Source: Anagrus nilaparvatae | Taxonomy: Eukaryota; Arthropoda; Insecta; Hymenoptera; Mymaridae | Direction of reading: 5' to 3' | Length of the DNA: 64,000 nucleotides | NCBI GenBank assembly: GCA_022575985.1 | Contig: JAKSXM010000002.1 | Coordinates: 15,425,001 to 15,489,000 of the forward strand | Shown: positions 1 to 10,560 of the stretch, piece after piece | Layout: each line of letters opens with the position of its first letter | How positions within the stretch are numbered: the first letter of the stretch is position 1 | Made by a program: the position numbers and the translations under genes | Notes under the pieces: generated by a model | Told to the model about the DNA's origin: nothing | Databases searched by the model: none | What the model saw: the letters and a program-made list of their open reading frames with translations, nothing else

Positions 1-27
1 TATATATATATAATTATATATATATAA
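1..27. repeat. (TA)n microsatellite at the window edge
   Basis: The window opens inside a nearly pure TA dinucleotide run with one interruption. It continues beyond the left edge, so its full length is unknown. Confidence 0.9.
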
Positions 28-851
28 AAGGTCTTACATTGATAAATGATAAATCATGTTTCATATATAACTTGTACAATTCCATGCATATGCGGATGCG
101 CTCTTATTAAATAAATAAATAATTTAGCAAAAAAAAAAATGTTTCTTATCTCAGAGAAAATATGTTAAATATTTAATGCATATATATTGATAATGATAGA
201 AAATATTTTTATAATAACTTTGATGAATATATTATATATGGAAAAATTGCTTTTAAAGGTGTTTTTATAAACTGTTTGAGAAATTATCCTAGATATGTAC
301 ACCTTTACTTTTTTTGTATAAACTGTTATTATTTATTATGCAAAAAATGTAAACATGTATAATTTTGTAAATATTTTATAGAGTAAAAGTTAGTGTATTT
401 TATGGGGAATGTATACTGTTCTGCATGTTGTTGAATTGATGGGATTGAGCAGAAATTTTTTTTTTTTTGTTCTAATAGATTTTCAGCAGCAAATAACAGT
501 ATTTTTGGTAACGAAATAGCAATAGAATACATTAAAAATACAGTAAAATTTGACAGAACTACACTTTAAATAATAACTTCTGTGAATTTTACAAAAAAAA
601 AGTAGTTGAATTGCGAAAAATTAGTATTAAATTTTCGATAAAAAGTATTTAAAAAAATTTTCGTAAATGTACGAAAAAATAAAAAATTTTCGAAATTTTT
701 CTTTGAAAATTTACAAAAACAGTGTCGTACATTCACAATTTACCAAAAAATAATAAATTAACGATTTTTTCGAAAACTTGCTATAATTTATTCGCAAATT
801 AACTATTTTTTTCGTAAATTTAAAGGAGTTACTTTTAACAACGGCCTACAA
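28..851. other. AT-rich stretch without a recognised gene
   Basis: Homopolymer-rich DNA. Between about 600 and 830 there are many TTTTCG/CGAAAA words, which look like diverged internal repeats. No coding signal was seen on either strand. Confidence 0.6.
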
Positions 852-1019
852 TCAAGAAGAATTTGAAAGGGAAAGGTCAGGAATTACCTGTTTGAGACTA
901 TAGTAGCCCGACGTGTGATTTTTGCCAGACAGAAATGGATGAGTAAATATAACGCAGCCTTCCTTTAGCCCACTACGATTTTTAAGATAGTCTGAGTGAG
1001 AGCCATCAGTCCATTTGAA
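852..1019 (-). pseudogene. Possible RNase H-like fragment of a non-LTR retrotransposon
   Basis: This island is clearly less AT-rich than its surroundings. Read on the minus strand it is open for 55 codons between a TAA at 1020-1022 and a TGA at 852-854. The frame starts FKWTDGSHSDYLKNRSG and continues GLKEGCVIFTH. A TDGS tetrad followed by a glycine-rich strand is the classic start of the RNase H domain in LINE and LTR polyproteins, where the Asp is catalytic. There is no start codon and no flanking RT domain, so if the reading is right this is a short relic. A CAG|GTAATT donor-like site lies inside it, so a host exon is an alternative. A plus-strand frame with a CDFC motif (around 927-940) also exists and argues for caution. 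Confidence 0.35.
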
Positions 1020-3227
1020 TTAGGGCTGATTTGATGATACTAAATATCTTCTCTAAGTTAATTATAAATTATTGTTTATTTTCATCCTGCAGTAAAAATC
1101 GGGTTTCTTTATTTTACCAAATTTAATGCCTAAAAAGTATACTTTAAAATAAAATAACAAATCGATGTTCAATACATAATTTAAAAAAAATTTACATAAA
1201 TATTCAAAACATTTTTCAAAAAAAAACATCAATTATACGCAAGGTTAAATAAACTTAAAAAAATATTAAAATATAAATTAAATATGACACGAAATGATAA
1301 TTTTTAATTAACAAATACATTGGGTATAATACACTAAAATTTAGTGCTTACCAAAGCGTGAAAAAAAAAGCAAAAAAAAATATCAGATACAAAAAGGTAT
1401 TAGTAAATAACATGTAAAGAAGATGAAAAAAAAAAGAGTAGGTATCCATAATTTAATACACGCAGCTAATAAGATAAAAATGACCAAAAAACAAAAAAAA
1501 AGGGCGAAGGAGAAAAAATAAAACACATGTAGTTTTGCGGCGCCTAATAAAGTATCAAATTTTTTTTTTAAGGTTCAGAAGTTAATATTTATGCCAAATA
1601 TAATCGTTTATAGATTATAAGTACATAATTGATCTTTTACGAAAACATATTTTACTTTAGGCATTTTGTTTTATTAAAGACCCTTAATCAATTTTTTATT
1701 TTATAGCTTTGCTTGTATATTGAACTTTTCACGTCGATTATGGGTTTTGAAAAATTGTTTTTTTAAGTTCAGCGTCTCAACTTTTTTTTTTACCACTATC
1801 GAAGAAAAATTGAATAAAACCTTTGAACATAAATTGGTTTCGCCTCAGATAGTAATTTACGTGCAGTTTGGGTCATTTTTTAGTTTTCTAGCCAACGGTC
1901 GTAATATACTGATTAATTTTCAACTTTTTATAGCAAACATTAGAATCTAAAAAAAGTTTGAATACAAAAAGTCCAATTATCTTTTATTTGGATTTTATAG
2001 GGTGTTTAAATAACTATAATTTTTAAACAGGCCAAATGTAACCATTTTTTTGATCAAATGAAAATTTCTAAAATTTTATTCATCAAACACATTTTTTGTT
2101 GAAGTTTCAGTAATACGGTAGTATTACTGTTATCTGGACAGTAGATAAAATATAATTGATAAAATATAATTGAATCATGTATACTATTTTACAAAATTTG
2201 CAACATTTAAAATTTCATAGTATTTTTTTTTTTTTAACTCCTTTTTTTCTTTATGGCAAACAAATAAAAAATAATTTGTACTATACAATATTATTATAGC
2301 CCAGTATTTTAGTTACTTACTTAAATTTTTAATCACCTTTGCTTTAACATGAAGTGCTCCACATTTAATGATTTTTTTTTATATGATTATAATTTATTTT
2401 AATTTCATATACGTAAATACCTATCTTTTTTTACTTGATATAATATTAAATAAATAAAAATACCAATTTTTATTGCTGAAAAATATAATAAAGGGGAAAA
2501 TGGGGCAAAATGAAATTTTTGTTAAACCATGCTTGTATATACTTTTTCTTCTCAAAAAAGTAGTAAATTAATAAACGGTAAAAACATTAATCAAAAAGTA
2601 TTATTTAAATTTTTTAAAGAATCAGTCATTGTAACAATCTTTTACCTCCAGCATAAGCCACAAAGTATACGTCCTGTTATTGTTATTTATACTTTGCAAT
2701 AGAGTATAATTTTTTGAAAAACTATCTAATGTAAGTATACACGTAAAAATAATATAACGGAAAATTTAATTAAATTTTTTTGATAACATGAATTTTTTTG
2801 ATCTATTTAAGCACGAAATTCATATTTTCATATTATATCATGAAGATGTTGCTTTTAAAATTCAAGGTAGGGAAGTCTATTTATTTATACATAAACTTCA
2901 TTTTTTATCTTTGAAGTTAGTGATTATGTTTATCGAACTGGTTTCTTCTGGTAATAAATGAGCTGTAGTTTTTTATACTTAAAGCGTAGTTTTGCTTTTA
3001 TTTGCATGTGAAAAATAAATTTGAAATATTGGAAAGATTAAAATGATTATATCAGTAAAATTCATTTTTATATGGTTATGGGAAAAAGGAGGATCATACT
3101 TAAGGGAAAACATCAAACGTTTGGGTGGTCAAATTGCTTTTTATCTTAAATATTATCCTTGAAGTAAGTTTAAATAATATTTCTGTAATTTTCAGCGTAA
3201 TTTTATACATTTTCTGGTTATATATTA
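1020..3227. other. AT-rich stretch without a recognised gene
   Basis: About 2.2 kb of A/T runs. The 76-codon frame at 1720-1950 is rich in Phe, Asn and Lys, has no domain, and looks like chance. A 14-bp unit (GATAAAATATAATT) is duplicated in tandem near 2145-2172. Confidence 0.6.
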
Positions 3228-3747
3228 GGGAATCCACCAAAACTGGTCCAAATATTGGTCAAAAACTATTTTTTTTCGACAGTGAAACAACGGAATCATA
3301 AAAAATACTGGTTCCTAGAAAAATTTTACGTTGTAATAAAACTTATGGTAGCTTATTAAAAAATTTTTATTATAAGTGTAAAATTATGACTTTTAACTTT
3401 AAAATTTCAACATTTACCACAAATTTTTTTAAAGGTTACCATCAGTTATAAGCCTATTTAAAATTTCTCAAGAAATCTGAATTTGCGACCAGATTTTCAT
3501 GTAGTCGGGTGACTTGGTCGAAATTCAAAAAATTTTTAATGTAAAATAAGCATTTTGAAGCAATAATATGAAAATTTTAAGTCAATTTACCAAAAAAAAT
3601 AAGTTAAAAACACGTAAATAGCTTTCAAAAATTGAGAACTAGATCTGGAAGCTAAAAGTAGGACTTATTTTAGGTTTCAATTTAGGAAAAAAGTCGTTTT
3701 CGGGACCCTTCAGTCCAATTTGGGCCTAGTAGTTATGGAATTCTTCT
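3228..3747. mobile_element. Foldback MITE-like element, family 1, copy 1
   Basis: The left end (GGGAATCCACCAAAACTGG) is a diverged inverted repeat of the right end (..GGGCCTAGTAGTTATGGAATTC). The element has long AT-rich inverted arms and no coding capacity. The right arm contains AGATCTGGAAGCTAAAAGTA, and a very similar sequence occurs in the right arm of the element at about 20935-21638, so the two are copies of one family. A target duplication could not be fixed with confidence. It is probably a non-autonomous DNA transposon. Confidence 0.6.
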
Positions 3748-6600
3748 TATAGCTAATAAATCTTAGATTTTTTTCAGAATTTTTATGTTAACAATTCTCA
3801 CTTCAATTAAAAACTTAAAACGGATTATTTTCCACTTCAATGTTAAAACTCCTGTAAAGAAAAAATAATTTAAATTTACAACTGTTTACGCAGATTTTAA
3901 AAACGAATTCGAGAATTTTCAATATTTCGTAAATTATTTTTCAAAATAAATTTATGGGAATCACTTTTAACAATATAATCAATAAAAACAGTTTTCGTAG
4001 CAAAAATTCCATTACTACCATAGAAAATTAGCATCCCAAATCATAAGAACTTAACTTAAAAAAGCTGAGAAAATAAAAAAATTTACTAATTATTCAAATT
4101 TATTTCTACAATTAACATTTCATATATAATTTGACATTATCAAACGCCCAACATCAAATATCTTATTTTCTGTTTACTTTTTTGACGTACATAATAAGTT
4201 TTCATAAATAACTTATTATTAAAAACCCAAGGACTAAAAAAATGCTAATTTTTACATATATTTTCCATAAATATATATTTTAACTTTAAAAAAATAATTG
4301 GATCTCATTATCTACATATATTATTTAAAATGTTCATTTAAGGCACATATATATTTATTTATTTGCAAACATAATTATTTCATAAATATATAATTGAATT
4401 TAATTGAATTATTATAAAAAATTAAAATAAATGTAGTAACCTAAAATTATTTAATAAATTGAAAAATTTTCATGGCTTTTAACTTTACCGTTTTCAGCTT
4501 ATAAATTCACTACCGTTTTTCAATAAATTTTTTTGAAATTCAATATATCGATGACGTGTTTCTTACATAAAAAAGCGTACATGTTCAAAAAAATAAAGTT
4601 ACATATATGCATGTAATAATATAAAATATTGGATGCAAGGTAAAAAAATATTAAATGTTCGCACAAGGTAAAATAAAATTTGTAATATGAGTAAATAGAC
4701 ATTTTAATGTATAAATGTGGTTATTACTTGGTTCAGTGACAGTGACAGAAATAACTTATATGTTTATTATTTATTGATAATTTACGGTTGCCAACAGTTA
4801 ATATTAACGGATATAACAAAAAAAAAGGCTAATTATAAATCATTCTTTTATATGTTAATTGTCACTCAATTTTTTTTCTTTTTATTTAGGTTTTTGTTAA
4901 TAAGTGTTGAAAATAATAAGCAGTTTATATTACAAGGACAATGTACTGCTTGCATGCAAATTAGTAAAAATTGTTTATTAAAAAAGAAAATTTTTTTTAT
5001 TTATTAATGCAGGTACTTTTACAAAAAAGGGTTGTTTTTTGGGTTATTTTGGGTTGGTAAATCTAACGGCTTGAAATTATTAAGTTATATAGTTATAGTT
5101 TCCTCGTGAATTTTCCAGATTAATTTTTTTCAGTTTTATATTTTAATTACGAAAGGAACTCTATAGATATAATTTTTCCTCCATAAAAGATTATAATAAA
5201 TTTTGAATTTGACAACTCATATTTCGCAAAATTAGGCCCGAAACCGACTAAAAAATGAAATTTGTGAATTTCATGCTCAAACTTGTAAATAACTCTATTC
5301 TGAAAAATCCGAGAAGAAACTACCAAAAATACCAAAATAAAATCTTTAAACATTAAACAATATTTTGAATCCAAACTAAATTGAAACTAAAGTTATTGTA
5401 TCCAAATTATCACTTAATATGTTTTTTTGGCAACTAGAGAAATTTGGGTAAAAATAAATATTATATTCACATTCAGGAACCGAAAAAACATAAGCAACCG
5501 ATAAAATTTTTTGCCAATTTACAAACCATAACCTTAAAATTAGTATTGTGAGCCATGGCTATTTTCAGTAAAAAATTTCATATTCGTATTCAGCGACACA
5601 AAAAGTATAAAATACTGGTTGAAAAATTTCATGGGCCTAATCCGCCTAATAGCAAAAAAAAGTGACTAAAAGTATCCTCGGGCTTACCCTGAAAATTAAA
5701 ATTCCTAAGAATTCATCTAAATTCTTCAAAACAATCATTACTGTTTCAATCAAAAGAAAAATTCATCCGGCTCGTTAAGGACCAAATTTCACATTATCCA
5801 CGCATAACAATAAAAACATTAAACCATAAATACAATAAATTTACCTATAACATTAAGAAACTCAGTAAATAAAAATATAATGATTGATATTTTCTTACAC
5901 ATAATTAAAAAAAAAAATAGTAATGATTGGTATAAAAACATAAAACTAAACTAATAAATAAAAATTAATATTGTAAAATAATACCGTATATAAAATAAAT
6001 AAATTTTATATAAATTATGTGATATTAATTTCATTTTTTTTTATTACAAATAAAAATAGTTATATCATACGCAGAGTACATAACATTTAATTTATTAGTC
6101 TATAATACACATCCTTCCAATTACTGAAAGTATAACAATTTCATATAAAAAAAACTATGTTGTCCTTATTTTTTTTTCTCTTGAATGTTAGTTGCAAAAA
6201 AAAAAATAATAGGATTGATATTTTTTTCATGTAATTGCAATTTTTAAAAAATGCCTGCATTTATATATAAGTATCTTAGAAAAACTAGTAGTACTGTACT
6301 TGACTAAACTCTCTGAAAAGAGTAAAATGTAATGAAAATAATAATTCTTGTATTTTTTTTTTAAATTTCGAAGAAAGAAATTATGAATCATTGCGTGTTA
6401 ATAAATCTTAAATTATACATATTTTTTATTTTACTTGAATATAATTTAATTCTTTTTTATAAGAAAATATTATAATATATTATTGTTGTAATGTATGTTA
6501 TTACAATTTACTTTTTTTTCTCTGAAAATTTATCTTTGGTAATTACGCATATTATAAAATATTTTATATTTGTCTTAATATTATTATTATTAACTTCAAA
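3748..6600. other. AT-rich stretch without a recognised gene
   Basis: Several short frames (for example 4520-4702, 4717-5007 and 5147-5374) are biased to Tyr, Phe, Lys and Asn with no domain, and are treated as chance. The 5540-5800 part (GGGCCTAATCC, CAAAAGAAAAATTCATCC) looks like a decayed repeat 3' region, but no family is identified. Confidence 0.55.
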
Positions 6601-6603
6601 CAG

Positions 6604-6674
6604 GGACCTGAATCAGCATTCATATCACAGTGATAAGCAGCCGTACCATCTACAATAAGTGGGTATGTTTGCAT
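6604..6674 (-). other. Candidate isolated exon (strand uncertain)
   Basis: This islet of about 70 bp stands out from the AT-rich background. On the minus strand it reads MQTYPLIVDGTAAYHCD then MNADSGPCLK with no stop, and most third positions are A or T as expected for a gene in such a genome. The CDMNADSG stretch faintly recalls the CDM-x-T/D-x-G segment of fibrinogen-like and related extracellular domains, but it is too short to call. On the plus strand there is an alternative: an AAACAG acceptor, a short frame (GDLNQHSYHSDKQPYHLQ, then stop) and a GTATGT donor. It may be an exon of a gene with very long introns or a repeat fragment. Confidence 0.25.
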
Positions 6675-7257
6675 GCGCAAACAAATGTTTTTAGAAATGG
6701 TAGTACTTTTCGCGATGCAGTTTGGTTATAAAAGTCAATATTTTATTAAAAGTTAGTACTTTTTTTGTTTTTCACCTGATATGTTATAGATGATATTAAT
6801 GCAGAATCTATATCTATCTTGAAAGAAGAGTGATTAAGCTTTAAGGGTTAGAAATATTATTTAGTAACTGATTTAATTAACCCATTAAGTCCGAAGGCCG
6901 TATTTACGTGTCAATTTGCAAACCGCTTCAAAAAATATATTATATACTAGAAATTATAAATAAAATGATGGTCCCTTAAGTAAAAAGAGTTGCTTTTTAA
7001 GAATCCGAGGTCAGATTTTCAATTTAGACTTCTGGAAAGTCAGTACAGCGGGTCATTTTTGGCCAAAATTATAAAAAAATCGTTTCTTAAAAGCCCTGTT
7101 ATGTTACAAAATGCTGTAATATTACTAAAAACCGCTACATTTTTATTTATTTAATGTTTAGAACTTATATTTTCAACGCGAGAAAAAATTTCCAAAATGG
7201 CGGACGGAAAATTTGTTTGAAAAAGTTAATAATGCTAAAATTAAAAATAATATACGA

Positions 7258-7601
7258 GTAAGTATGGGTCTACCCGGAACCTACACATTTTAATCTTGCA
7301 CATCTATTTTCTTACACATTTTATTACACGAAAAAAATATTACACATTAAATAAATTAGCAAAATAAATCTTACACAAGTGTAGGAAAATTAATAATTAA
7401 ATATTTTATATATTTTAATTGTAAAACAATATGAAAATTATAAAAATATATAAAATATTTAATTATTAATTTTCCTACACTTGTGTAAGATTTATTTTGC
7501 TAATTTATTTAATGTGTAATATTTTTTTCGTATAATAAAATGTGTAAGAAAATAGATGTGCAAGATCGAAATGTGTAGGTCCCGGGTAGACCCGTAAGTA
7601 T
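7258..7601. mobile_element. Palindromic MITE with 8-bp target duplication
   Basis: The element body (7266-7593, 328 bp) is an almost perfect palindrome. It begins GGGTCTACCCGGAACCTACA and ends TGTGTAGGTCCCGGGTAGACCC, and is flanked by identical 8-bp repeats, GTAAGTAT, at 7258-7265 and 7594-7601. An 8-bp duplication fits the hAT, P or Merlin superfamilies, but the terminal bases do not decide between them. The arms are nearly identical, so the insertion is young compared with the piggyBac-type host element it sits in. Confidence 0.85.
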
Positions 7602-7770
7602 AAGATACTTTTATATGGACTCCGGATGCGAATGGAAATTTATATTTTTATTTTCCAAAATTAAATTTTTTTCACGTGGTAAAAATATAAGTTTTAAACA
7701 TTAAATAAATGAAAATGTAGCGGTTTTTAGTAAAATTACAGGGTTTTGTAACATAATAATCAGGGCTTTT

Positions 7771-8468
7771 ACGTATTTATTTATTTATTTAGAATTTATT
7801 TGGCGCAGGCGTGGCCTATGCGCAACAATTTACAAAGGTTTATAATATAGTTTTTGTACATAGTACATACAGATTTTTGAATAAGTATAATTAATTACAA
7901 AAATAATTTGTTTATAAAAATTTTTTAAATATAAATTGAAAATAAAATTTAACATAATATTATTTTAAGATTAACAGAGATTAATAATAAAGATTTGAAC
8001 TAGAATATTTTAGTACTAACATAATTATTAATTGAAAACTACGATTTATCTTTACTTAAAAGAAAATAAAAGAATTGACTATTTTATATTACATTAGCAT
8101 GATTAAAGTACAATTAAAGTACAATTAAAGTACAGGTGTTTTTTGTAAGTGAAGAAGATACTTCATAATATGATATTTAAAAGTGTCAATACATGTATAC
8201 GCTTTTAATGTAAATGGCAATCCATTCCACTCTGTAATGGCTGTGATAAAAAAAGAACTTTTATAGAAATCTGTTCTATAAAAAGACGGAAGGAAAAAAG
8301 TAAGAGGTAGGAAATCAGATAAGGAAGTATCAGGAAGATTTCTTTGTGATCGCCTGATTTCCTCATCTGGTTCATTAAATTGTGAAGAGAGATATGGCGG
8401 CCTTTTAGTTGTTATTAAACTATGAACGAGTATAAGCTTAAAGTATTTTCTACGGGATTTTGCCGTAA
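7771..8468 (-). mobile_element. 5'-truncated LINE inserted in the piggyBac-type MITE
   Basis: This segment interrupts the right arm of the surrounding foldback, whose sequence resumes on either side (CAGGGCTTTTA before, TTTTTTTATAAATTTGGCC after). Read on the minus strand it holds an open C-terminal coding segment, a 3' UTR, a GCGCC-containing stretch near 7800-7830, and ends in an AAATAAATAAATAAATA tail. Simple-repeat tails of this kind are usual for CR1/Jockey-group LINEs. Flanking ACG/AACG words suggest a short, imperfect target duplication. Confidence 0.75.
8125..8468 (-). pseudogene. C-terminal ORF2 fragment of a CR1/Jockey-like LINE
   Basis: The frame runs without a stop from about 8468 to a TAA at 8125-8127, about 113 codons with no start codon. 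It begins SRRKYFKLILVHSLITTKRP, and later reads SSFFITAITEWNGLPFTL followed by DTFKYHIMKYLL. This order (R-rich helix, K-x-P-x-YL, then FF-x-x-A-I-x-x-WN-x-LP and a final F-K-x-x-L-x-x-YL) is the conserved tail that follows the reverse transcriptase domain in CR1/L2/Jockey-type elements. The RT and endonuclease parts are missing, as expected of 5' truncation during target-primed insertion. The intact frame suggests a fairly recent event. It cannot move on its own. Confidence 0.8.
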
Positions 8469-8624
8469 CGTTTTTTTTTTATAAATTTGGCCAACTTTGA
8501 CCTGCTGATACTGACTTTCCAGAAGTCTAAATCGAAAATCTGACCTTTGGTTTCTTAAAAAGCAACTCTTTTTAATTAAGGGACAATCATTTTATTTTGA
8601 ATTTCAAGTATATAATATATTTTT

Positions 8625-8807
8625 TAAGGCCCATCTACAGAAACTGTAAATCCGAGGCGCACCGCAAGCGTGAGCGCAATGCAATGCGCAGAAGAAGATT
8701 TTGTGTATTAGGAGTTGCGCAGAAGACGAAATTGGTTTCTACGCATTGCGTTGCGCTCACGCTTGCGGTTGCGACCCCTTCTTACGGCAACTGTAGATGG
8801 GGCCTAA
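8625..8807. mobile_element. PIF/Harbinger-type MITE with TAA duplication
   Basis: The element (8628-8804, 177 bp) begins GGCCCATCTACAG and ends CTGTAGATGGGGCC, flanked by TAA at 8625-8627 and 8805-8807. The uninterrupted left arm of the host foldback shows the empty-site sequence. A 3-bp TWA duplication and GGCC termini are typical of PIF/Harbinger. The inside is a GC-rich foldback with GCGTGAGCGCAATGC and its complement. The 91-codon plus frame at 8597-8872 crosses it and is an artefact of the palindrome. Confidence 0.85.
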
Positions 8808-8858
8808 AGTGGTTTGCAAATCGACACGTAAATGCGGCCTGCGGACTTAATGGGTTAA

Positions 8859-10452
8859 AAAGGGCTTTATAAATCAAATTATTCACAAACACAAACTTAC
8901 TAGAATATTTATTAGTAAAAAATATTTATTTCAATAGATTATACATTTTATAAATTTATTATATTATATTTTGTAAAATGTTAGTCTCTCATATTTATAA
9001 TAGTACGAAGTCATTTCTGTTGCGAGAAAAATTTTCAATTCTCACACTGTATTTCATATTTAAAGTAGTATGATTTTTTTATCACATTGAAAACTTTTAA
9101 ATTTAGAGAATTTATATTTAATTTTTGTAAATCTACCTAAATTTACCTATTTACTTTATAAAATAAGAAAGTTTGGCTTTAAGTTTCAAGCAAAAAATTT
9201 TGAATTTTTAAACAATGTTTAAGCGGAATTCATTCAAAACACCCTTGGATTTTATGTAAATTTTTGTTATTTTATATATTTTTTCCCAACTTTTGAGAGC
9301 TCTCAATTCCTCCTACACAACATCAATTTTTGGGCAAGGAGGGGGTTCGATTTGAAAAAGAAACGTCCATATATAAATATAAAAATTTGAATATTTATAC
9401 GTAAAAGTATTATTTCTTTAATTTACAAAAGTTATACTATTTATTACATAATTTCGTAAAAATTCTTGACAGATTGTGTTCAAATAATTGCAAAATAAAT
9501 TTTTATTTTTATAACAATTTGAGAATTTTTTTAAAAATATAATAAGATAACTACTTATATATAAAAAGTAGATAAATCATGACTTTTAGATATATAAATT
9601 TAAAAAAAAAGTACTATATATAAAAATTACTAAACAACAATAAAATAAATGAAAGTTCAAACTAAAAACTTGTCAATTACATAAATTATAAATTAATAAT
9701 TTATTACAACTGTAATAAAACAAATAAGCCTTAAAGCTAATAATAATAATCTAATCAAATATATATTGATAATCATCTGACAATTTACAACTAAGAGATA
9801 AATGATAAATTATAATATCAAAAACGAATTGATTATTATTTTAATTATTGTATTTAAAAATAAAATATTCTTTTTTTTTTTACTTTTTTTAAGAACATTT
9901 AAAAAAATAAAAAAATGTGTGTCTGTAAACCATATAAAATTATATCATGACCTCGCATTTAAACACGAATGGCCCCTTTCCCTGTTTTTATGTATTTATT
10001 ACATGAAAGTGTGATATTGGTCCTTTCTGTATGTGTGTGTTGGTGTATAAAAGAAACAGTAAACAAACCAAAACAACTTTTTTAATCAGACATTTTACTT
10101 TTACCCGGCGTATTATGTTAAACTAAAGAAAACAAAATATTAAAGACTGAAATTTACGTATACTTTATTGTTTTTGCAAATTATGATTTTTTTTTTCTTT
10201 AAAATTTTAGCAATCTAATTTCCTAGGTTTTACTGTTTTTTATTTTATTTCTTGTTTATTTTTGAGATTTTGGAAGATAAGGAAATTTTTTTAACAGGTA
10301 AATTTGGCAAACGATCTGTTAGAAAGTTTCAGACAGGATTTAATTTTGAAGCTGAGAATTCGGAAAAAAACTCGGAAAAAAATAATTTTTTTTAGAAAAT
10401 TGAATTCTTGCAAATACCCGACCCATTGAAAAGTAATAGCTATTTATTAAAC
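8859..10452. other. AT-rich stretch without a recognised gene
   Basis: No coding or RNA signal was seen. The 70-codon frame at 9802-10014 is dominated by Ile, Phe and Lys and starts in low-complexity DNA. Confidence 0.6.
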
Positions 10453-10560
10453 AAGGGATAAAATAATGGTTTTGGCTTTGCATGCAGTTGTATGCACGAG
10501 CGAGCATAGCGAGCGAGTGCAGACAGCATGCAAAAGTCGAACCCCATATTTTATCCCGTG
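10453..10560. repeat. Short foldback repeat with GC-rich loop
   Basis: GGGATAAAATAATGG..TTTGCATGC on the left pairs with GCATGCAAAAGTCGAACCCC..TTTTATCCC on the right. The loop holds the repeated word GCGAGC (CACGAGCGAGCATAGCGAGC). It looks like a small MITE or a hairpin remnant. A second small hairpin follows at 10611-10640 (CTAGGGCA..TGCCCTAG). Confidence 0.6.

Larger units (their letters stand above)
6877..8858. mobile_element. piggyBac-type MITE, split by three nested insertions
   Basis: The ends are TTAA-CCCATTAAGTCCG and CGGACTTAATGGG-TTAA, a perfect inverted repeat beginning CCC and flanked on both sides by TTAA, as expected for piggyBac integration. The arms pair over several hundred bases: left 6881-7257 with right 7602-7770, 8469-8627 and 8808-8854. 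Removing the three internal insertions (7266-7593, about 7771-8468, 8628-8804) restores a continuous foldback of roughly 0.77 kb. There is no transposase, so the element is non-autonomous. The arms differ at many positions, so it is old relative to some of its passengers. Confidence 0.85.

Noticed and set aside
8597..8872. 91-codon plus frame with Arg/Ala-rich sequence
   Set aside because: It crosses a Harbinger-type MITE and the end of the piggyBac-type MITE.
9340..9360. GGGGGTTCGATTTG as a tRNA or SINE B box
   Set aside because: No A box or cloverleaf can be built around it.
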